Source of the DNA: Bacillota bacterium
Lineage (GTDB): Bacteria > Bacillota > Clostridia > Peptostreptococcales > Anaerovoracaceae
Reading direction: 5' to 3'
Assembly: GCA_016302545.1 (NCBI GenBank)
Contig: JAEDNK010000054.1
Span: 1-9,513 of the forward strand
DNA: 9,513 bases
Shown here: positions 7,198-9,513 of the stretch, one piece after another
Numbering within the stretch: the stretch's first letter is position 1
Layout of the letters: each line of letters opens with the position of its first letter
Position numbers and translations under genes: made by a program
Notes under the pieces: model-generated
Databases searched by the model: none
What the model saw: the letters and a program-made list of their open reading frames with translations, nothing else
What the model was told of the DNA's origin: nothing

Positions 7198-8106
7198 ATG
7201 GGCAAAGAATTTGTAAAAAAAATAATATGTATAATAATCTGTGTGGCAATAGGCGCAGCTTCGTTTTTCTGGGCTGCACCGACGGCTCAAAATCCGGAAA
7301 GCTACGAAAAAACAATTGAAACTTTAGACAGTCTTGAGAACAAGGCACTGGTTATGACAGCATCATCGACTGCTTTGGCAACGGCGGCGCTAGTTCCCGG
7401 TGATGTCACGACACCTATTGCAAACAAACTGGCTGATGTTGCAGGATATATGGTAATTGTCTATGTTGCGATAATTATGGAAAAATATCTTCTGGCAATG
7501 ACAGGTCTGGTGGCATTTAAAATTTTGCTTCCGATAGCATTAGCCGCAATAGGAATAAGCTTTTTTCTCAAGGGGGAAACGGGTAAGGTGACCTTGCGAA
7601 GGCTGGCGTGCAAGCTGGCAGTGCTGGGAATACTTCTGTGGGCATTAGTTCCAACAAGTGCTCTGGTTACAAATATTATCAATGATACATATGATATGAG
7701 TTACGGTGTGGAAACCGAACTGGAGGTGGGTGTCTTAGAGTCCATAGATGAAATTGAAGCTGAAGAAGAAGCAGCTGAAAAAAGTGGTGAAGAAGAGAAA
7801 GAGGACTTTTCGATTAAAAATCTGTGGAACAACATTGTAGACAAAACCAGTGCCGTTACCGAGACAGTCAAGGGAAAGGTATCGGATGGTGTTGTGGAAT
7901 TCCAGAATTCTCTGAATAAGATGATAGAGGGAGTGGCTGTGATGATAGTAACAACATGCGTTATTCCTCTTTGTGTATTAATACTGTTCCTTTGGATAGT
8001 AAAGAATGTGACAGGGTTAAACATTACCGTTCCAAGTCTGAAGAAACTGCCTAAAGCCTCGAGACTTCTGAAGAAACCGGATGAGAAAATTGATGCGGAG
8101 GTATAA
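7198..8106 (+). CDS. Uncharacterised multi-spanning membrane protein with a charged central segment
   Basis: I do not recognise a family. The 302-residue product starts at the ATG at 7198, with AGAGGG 7 nt upstream. An in-frame ATG at 7177 has its purine-rich tract almost touching it and is less likely. Visible parts are: a basic start and hydrophobic segment (9-27) resembling an uncleaved signal anchor; a polar stretch (28-79); a long hydrophobic block (81-124) interrupted by E95-K96 and K108; a basic loop (KGETGKVTLRRLACK, 125-139); a hydrophobic segment (139-161); a very acidic stretch (172-203, many E/D); an amphipathic region (204-243); a hydrophobic segment (244-268); and a lysine-rich tail (269-302). 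It is probably an inner-membrane protein working with the small hydrophobic protein encoded 5 bp downstream. Function is unknown, and proximity to his genes is divergent rather than operonic. Confidence 0.85.
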   Translation: MGKEFVKKIICIIICVAIGAASFFWAAPTAQNPESYEKTIETLDSLENKALVMTASSTALATAALVPGDVTTPIANKLADVAGYMVIVYVAIIMEKYLLAMTGLVAFKILLPIALAAIGISFFLKGETGKVTLRRLACKLAVLGILLWALVPTSALVTNIINDTYDMSYGVETELEVGVLESIDEIEAEEEAAEKSGEEEKEDFSIKNLWNNIVDKTSAVTETVKGKVSDGVVEFQNSLNKMIEGVAVMIVTTCVIPLCVLILFLWIVKNVTGLNITVPSLKKLPKASRLLKKPDEKIDAEV

Positions 8107-8111
8107 GATAT

Positions 8112-8336
8112 ATGTTTTCAATATTAGCAACATTTTTAATTATCTGGTTGGCATATAAGACTTTTGGAATATTGTTGAGTCTTACGTGGGGGCTTGTTAA
8201 AATCATATGTGCTGTTTTACTGATTTTGGCGGCACCTGCCTTGGCGATCTGCCTGCTGATTGCAGGGGGGATGCTGATACTTCTCCCTTTGGGTCTGGTT
8301 GCAGGAGCTTTCCTGCTTGGAAGGGCATGCGCGTAA
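8112..8336 (+). CDS. Small, very hydrophobic membrane protein
   Basis: The 74-residue product is hydrophobic over nearly its whole length; its only charged residues are K16, K30 and R71. Two or three membrane segments are likely (about 2-24, 27-50, 52-70), the last rich in glycine and leucine (AGGMLILLPLGLVAGAF). The ATG follows the previous stop codon by 5 bp, and GGAGGT at 8097-8102 lies 9 nt upstream, inside the preceding gene, so translation is probably coupled and the two products may form a complex. The terminator that follows ends the unit. I cannot name the family. The clean ribosome site, tight spacing and terminator support it as a real gene despite its size. Confidence 0.75.
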   Translation: MFSILATFLIIWLAYKTFGILLSLTWGLVKIICAVLLILAAPALAICLLIAGGMLILLPLGLVAGAFLLGRACA

Positions 8337-8381
8337 ATAGTCAGGGGAGTCCATTATAATAATATGAAGGATATTAGAAGA

Positions 8382-8411
8382 GCAATCGGCAAAATACCGG
8401 TTGCCTTTTTT
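8382..8411 (+). terminator. Rho-independent terminator after the membrane-protein pair
   Basis: GCAATCGG (8382-8389) pairs with CCGGTTGC (8397-8404) through one T-G wobble, giving an 8-bp stem with a 7-nt loop, followed by C and six T (8406-8411). It lies 46 bp after the stop of the 74-residue gene and separates this unit from the Xre unit. Confidence 0.85.
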
Positions 8412-8459
8412 AGTAGTGGAAAACCATGAGAAAAAGGAGCACATTCTTCATATCACATC

Positions 8460-8488
8460 TTGACAAATAGATGCAATAAGTGTAAAAT
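8460..8488 (+). promoter_or_regulatory. Predicted promoter of the Xre regulator operon
   Basis: A perfect TTGACA (8460-8465) is followed by a 17-bp spacer and TAAAAT (8483-8488, 5/6). Transcription would begin near 8495, about 45 nt before the GTG at 8541. This is the strongest match to a vegetative promoter in the window. Confidence 0.8.
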
Positions 8489-8494
8489 TACACT
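8479..8494. promoter_or_regulatory. Inverted-repeat operator overlapping the Xre promoter -10
   Basis: AGTGTAA (8479-8485) and TTACACT (8488-8494) are perfect 7-bp inverted arms separated by 2 bp. The dyad covers the whole -10 box and the start-site region. A dimeric helix-turn-helix protein bound here would exclude polymerase, and the adjacent Xre protein is the obvious candidate, implying negative autoregulation. The site and its position are seen; the binding partner is inferred. It is not followed by a T-tract hairpin of terminator type, so a DNA site is favoured over an RNA structure. Confidence 0.65.
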
Positions 8495-8540
8495 AAAAAA
8501 TAAGAATTTGCTTTTTTAGTGGTCTGGAAAGGAAGGGTTT

Positions 8541-8993
8541 GTGGACAGAAGGGAATTCATATCTGAAATCAACGGAATGCTTAAGTTGGTACGTACGGAA
8601 TACGGTTTAACTCAGGAAAAGATGGCAGATGTGCTGGGCATATCGAAAAAGAGTCTGGTTGAAAGCGAAAAGGGCCGTCGTCCGCTTGGTTGGACGGAAA
8701 CGGTGGCATTTGTTTCCGTATTTTCTCAAAGCAGAATTCTTCAGAACCAGTACGGGGGAGAGCTGTCGGATATGGTAGCGGCTCTGGCTTTTGAAGACAT
8801 GGAGATAAAGTATCCTCCTACTATGGGAGGCAGAATATGGTGGAAAACCGTGGCAGAAGAGGGTGAATTCCGTGTGCAGCAGAATATAGTTTCAAAGCAT
8901 TACAGGCTATTGGATGGAAGCAACTGCAGAGTGATGTCATCATTTGACTTTGATGAAATAAGGAGGGAAATGAAATGTCACGCAAAGGGGTAA
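8541..8993 (+). CDS. Xre-family helix-turn-helix transcriptional regulator
   Basis: The 150-residue protein has an N-terminal Xre/Cro helix-turn-helix at about 13-62. Helix 2 is TQEKMADVLG (24-33) and the recognition helix lies in SKKSLVESEKG (35-45), ending with the typical EKGRRPLGW. A second conserved-looking part (about 85-145) contains YPPTMGGRIWWK, a QQNIVSKHYRLLD strand-like stretch and SSFDFDEI; I associate this arrangement with a clostridial Xre subfamily, but its ligand is unknown to me. The GTG start at 8541 follows GGAAGGG (8531-8537). The gene is the first of a two-gene operon and overlaps the next by 19 bp. It probably represses its own promoter through the inverted repeat at 8479-8494 and so also controls the membrane protein downstream. 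Confidence 0.9.
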   Translation: MDRREFISEINGMLKLVRTEYGLTQEKMADVLGISKKSLVESEKGRRPLGWTETVAFVSVFSQSRILQNQYGGELSDMVAALAFEDMEIKYPPTMGGRIWWKTVAEEGEFRVQQNIVSKHYRLLDGSNCRVMSSFDFDEIRREMKCHAKG

Positions 8994-9424
8994 TTTTTTT
9001 TATAATAATGCTGAATATAATCTGTCTTGCATACGGTGTCATGGCGCTGATGTGGGAGTATTACGGACCAGAGGCTATAGCCGCAAATCTCATAAACCTT
9101 GTATCACTGATATATGTTACAGTTATCGTGACTTCATCGGGTGGAAAGAAAAGGGCAGTAACTGTGGGATTTGCCGCGCTTACGGCTTTTTACGGAATAA
9201 TCTATCTGGTTTTCCAGAACGCTTTTACACCTGTAAGCTTTATAATTGCAGGAAGCTTTTACGGTCTAACGGCAAATATTATGAGACTTGCATCTATTGG
9301 GAGTCAGTCACTGCATACCGCTGTGGGAATATCTTTTCTAGTGATGGCTGCAGCAGTAGCGGGTGTTACAGCCACTGTTTGCTGGCGGATGCGTATGCAG
9401 GTAAGAGAAACTCTTGATGCATAA
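8975..9424 (+). CDS. Small multi-spanning membrane protein co-transcribed with the Xre regulator
   Basis: I recognise no family. The 149-residue product is mainly hydrophobic, with four or five likely membrane segments (about 5-27, 34-53, 62-80, 86-104 and 114-136). A basic loop SSGGKKR (54-60) is probably cytoplasmic, and the tail WRMRMQVRETLDA is basic. The basic loop and tail together fit an even number of spans, suggesting that one of the weaker segments does not cross. AGGAGG at 8961-8966 lies 8 nt before the ATG at 8975, inside the end of the regulator gene. The 19-bp overlap implies translational coupling. By analogy with other regulator/membrane-protein pairs it could be a sensor, exporter or immunity-type protein, but nothing in the sequence decides this. 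A terminator follows 33 bp after the stop. Confidence 0.85.
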   Translation: MSRKGVIFFIIMLNIICLAYGVMALMWEYYGPEAIAANLINLVSLIYVTVIVTSSGGKKRAVTVGFAALTAFYGIIYLVFQNAFTPVSFIIAGSFYGLTANIMRLASIGSQSLHTAVGISFLVMAAAVAGVTATVCWRMRMQVRETLDA

Positions 9425-9457
9425 AATAAGGATATAAAAGCAAGGATAGAACAGCAG

Positions 9458-9489
9458 AAAAGCCCCCGGACGGTAATACGGGGGCTTTT
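9458..9489. terminator. Strong rho-independent terminator, possibly bidirectional
   Basis: AAAAGCCCCCG (9458-9468) pairs perfectly with CGGGGGCTTTT (9479-9489) around a 10-nt loop. The A-tract and T-tract on either side form part of the stem, so the element could stop transcription from both directions. It closes the Xre/membrane-protein unit; the gene to the right lies outside the window. Confidence 0.9.
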
Positions 9490-9513
9490 GTCATCTATAA
9501 GATATGCATAATC

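Noticed and set aside
6972..7205. A 77-codon open frame on the minus strand across the divergent intergenic region
   Set aside because: It would start with TTG inside the opposite gene, has no ribosome binding site, overlaps the predicted his promoter, and its low-complexity Phe/Ser/Tyr-rich product resembles nothing known.
8426..8470. A 14-codon mini-frame between the terminator and the Xre promoter
   Set aside because: It has no ribosome site and lies upstream of the predicted transcription start, so it is probably not transcribed as a leader.
8405..8520. Direct repeat CTTTTTTAGT at 8405-8414 and 8511-8520
   Set aside because: The first copy is the T-tract of a terminator; with such low complexity, two 10-bp copies are plausibly chance, and no duplication of flanking sequence accompanies them.

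Overview
The window looks like a chromosomal segment from an anaerobic low-to-mid G+C Firmicute, most likely a clostridial relative. The evidence is strong AAGGAGG-type ribosome binding sites, a HisZ plus short-form HisG pair, a monofunctional HisB, compact overlapping genes, U-tract terminators and an Xre regulator of a type I associate with Clostridia. Genus cannot be assigned from the sequence alone.

Positions 1-6906 (minus strand) hold a histidine biosynthesis operon read in the order hisZ-hisG-hisD-hisC-hisB-hisH-hisA-hisF. All eight genes are intact in frame, except that hisF runs off the left edge and lacks only its last residues. Genes overlap or lie within about 31 bp of each other, and most carry their ribosome binding site inside the end of the upstream gene, so translation is probably coupled. 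Together they cover ATP-PRPP condensation (HisG/HisZ), ProFAR isomerisation (HisA), imidazole-glycerol-phosphate synthesis (HisF/HisH), dehydration (HisB), transamination (HisC) and the final oxidation (HisD). The HisI/HisE steps and the histidinol-phosphate phosphatase are not in the window; hisI/hisE probably lie beyond the left edge.

Positions 6907-7197 form a divergent intergenic region. It has a minus-strand promoter for the his operon with a 10-bp palindrome (ACGTTAACGT) in its spacer and a further half-site downstream of the -10, which looks like a repressor operator. It also has a plus-strand promoter with an extended -10 for the next gene, and a second palindrome (TTTCGCGAAA) between the two promoters.

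Positions 7198-8411 (plus strand) hold a two-gene unit of uncharacterised membrane proteins (302 and 74 residues), closed by a hairpin terminator. Positions 8460-9489 hold a second unit: a sigma-A-type promoter whose -10 box sits inside a 7-bp inverted repeat, an Xre-family regulator, an overlapping gene for a small multi-spanning membrane protein, and a strong terminator.

The his genes are ordinary. The less explained material is the his operator, the 302/74-residue membrane pair, and the autoregulation-like Xre/membrane-protein module. I found no mobile element, CRISPR array, rRNA or tRNA.
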